A stretch of 64,000 nt of DNA from the NCBI RefSeq assembly GCF_900101825.1, contig NZ_FNAG01000008.1, positions 62,001-126,000 on the forward strand, read 5' to 3'. Below the pieces are notes generated by a model. The model saw only the letters and a program-made list of their open reading frames with translations, was not told the DNA's origin and searched no databases. Made by a program: the position numbers and the translations under genes. Positions 63,247 to 64,000 of the stretch are shown piece after piece. Position 1 is the stretch's first letter; each line of letters opens with the position of its first letter. This DNA comes from Aquimonas voraii (GTDB lineage: Bacteria > Pseudomonadota > Gammaproteobacteria > Xanthomonadales > Xanthomonadaceae).

Positions 63247-64000
63247 CTACCGGGCCGCGGTTTCGAAGCCGTTGCGGAAGATCGCGTTCTCACGCGGCGC
63301 GCGGCAGCGTTCCGCCTGGGCCCCGTCGGTGATGAGGTTGAAGGCCACGTTGGGCGGAAAGCTCGGTGTGCCGCTGCCCTCGGCCACGATGAACCAGCGG
63401 CCGGGCGCGCCGGGTCCGCTGGGAGCCCGGTAGGCAAGGCTGAAGCGCTGCGGGTTGTTGACCGTGAGCCCGTCCAGCGGATCGTCGACGCGGCCGACCA
63501 CGGGGGCGGCGCAGGCGTTGTCGTCCAGCAGCGGGTGTTCGATGCGGAGTTCGCGCAGGCTTTGTCCGCCCGGGCTCAAGCGCGCCGCATTGGGCGACAG
63601 CAGCGGCGCCACCATCAGATTGAAGCTGAGGCTGGCGGGCATGGCGCTGCCGTCTTCGTTGCGCAGCTGCCAGCGGCCGCCGCCCGCACTGGTCCAGGCC
63701 AGCCCGATCGGCACATCGTGATACGCGCCCTCCCAGCGCTGCAGGGCGATCGCGATGGCGAAGCTGAGGCCGTTGAGCGAGGCGTGCTCGATGCGCGAGA
63801 GCGCGCCGCTGCTGTTGGCGGCGCTGGTCAGATGGGAGAAGCCGGTCTTGCTGGCGACCGGCGCGATCACGTGGAAGCGCTGGCCCAGGGCCATGTCGAC
63901 GTTGCTGTCCTGATGGAAAATCGACCAGCCACTGGCGCTTTGCGGGTTGCGGTAGACGCCGAGATGCTGGCCTAGCGCGGGCGTCGAGGGCAGCGCGCGC
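63247..64000 (-). CDS. Secreted repeat protein, C-terminal part (runs off the window)
   Basis: An open frame on the minus strand continues without a stop past position 64000, so only the last ~250 residues are visible. They contain at least one ~120-residue beta-repeat and the end of another (SGWSIFHQDSNVDMALGQRF; GFSHLTSAANSSGALSRIEH; PIGLAWTSAGGGRWQLRNED; FNLMVAP), resembling DUF7452-type repeats of secreted proteins. The end is IFRNGFETAAR; IFxxGFE tails recur on exported proteins of this bacterial group. An internal Met at 63894 is probably not the start. Confidence 0.65.
   Translation of the reverse strand, partial: RALPSTPALGQHLGVYRNPQSASGWSIFHQDSNVDMALGQRFHVIAPVASKTGFSHLTSAANSSGALSRIEHASLNGLSFAIAIALQRWEGAYHDVPIGLAWTSAGGGRWQLRNEDGSAMPASLSFNLMVAPLLSPNAARLSPGGQSLRELRIEHPLLDDNACAAPVVGRVDDPLDGLTVNNPQRFSLAYRAPSGPGAPGRWFIVAEGSGTPSFPPNVAFNLITDGAQAERCRAPRENAIFRNGFETAAR

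Overview
The window is GC-rich and densely coded, and its gene content fits a gammaproteobacterium of the Lysobacterales (Xanthomonadales) group. The evidence is the aa3-type cytochrome oxidase cluster order (coxB-coxA-ctaG-coxC, then SURF1-ctaA-ctaB), a pgaABCD operon, the ispF-truD pair, an IFxxGFE-type protein tail, and dispersed REP-like repeats. The genus cannot be fixed from the sequence alone.

Layout. 1-4.0 kb holds an outer-membrane DUF481 protein, an SLC13 transporter and a YbaY-type lipoprotein. 4.2-12.8 kb holds the cytochrome c oxidase structural, assembly and heme A genes. 12.9-15.1 kb holds msrB-msrA and a RES-type toxin-antitoxin pair. 15.1-24.2 kb holds an orphan MacB-like permease, a DUF3224 protein, an AraC-type regulator, an SDR dehydrogenase, a Ser/Thr kinase with a degenerate FGE domain, and an Asp/Glu racemase. 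24.7-27.0 kb holds an SOS-associated peptidase, ispF and truD. 27.3-34.7 kb holds a Tat-type amidohydrolase and pgaDCBA on the minus strand. 35.2-41.3 kb holds a DUF1456 protein, an orphan NMT1-like binding protein, mutS and a formylglycine-generating-enzyme-like protein. The remaining 21 kb, to about 63.2 kb, is a RiPP biosynthetic cluster, followed by the end of a minus-strand repeat protein that runs off the window.

The RiPP cluster (42,677-63,228, 16 co-directional genes, mostly 4-nt overlaps) is the most interesting part. An 83-residue precursor has a thiopeptide-like acidic leader, a core of six [x][Ser/Thr][Cys/Thr] triplets and a Gly-rich tail. It is followed by an ABC exporter, a LanB-type dehydratase with an unusual C-terminal domain, an ocin-ThiF leader-binding protein, an azole-forming YcaO, a SagB-type dehydrogenase and a separate SpaB_C/elimination protein. 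Next come a MacB-like export system (two FtsX permeases, adaptor, ATPase), a JAMM metalloprotease, a MoaD/ThiS-rhodanese-ThiF fusion, and a second YcaO with TfuA.

Read together, the genes predict a peptide with azoles and dehydroamino acids (possibly a pyridine) that is also thioamidated. Its sulfur would come from a cluster-encoded ubiquitin-like sulfur carrier that the JAMM protease could release from the fusion after an internal Gly-Gly. I do not recognise this combination from any characterised pathway. Novelty is therefore an inference that needs a database search.
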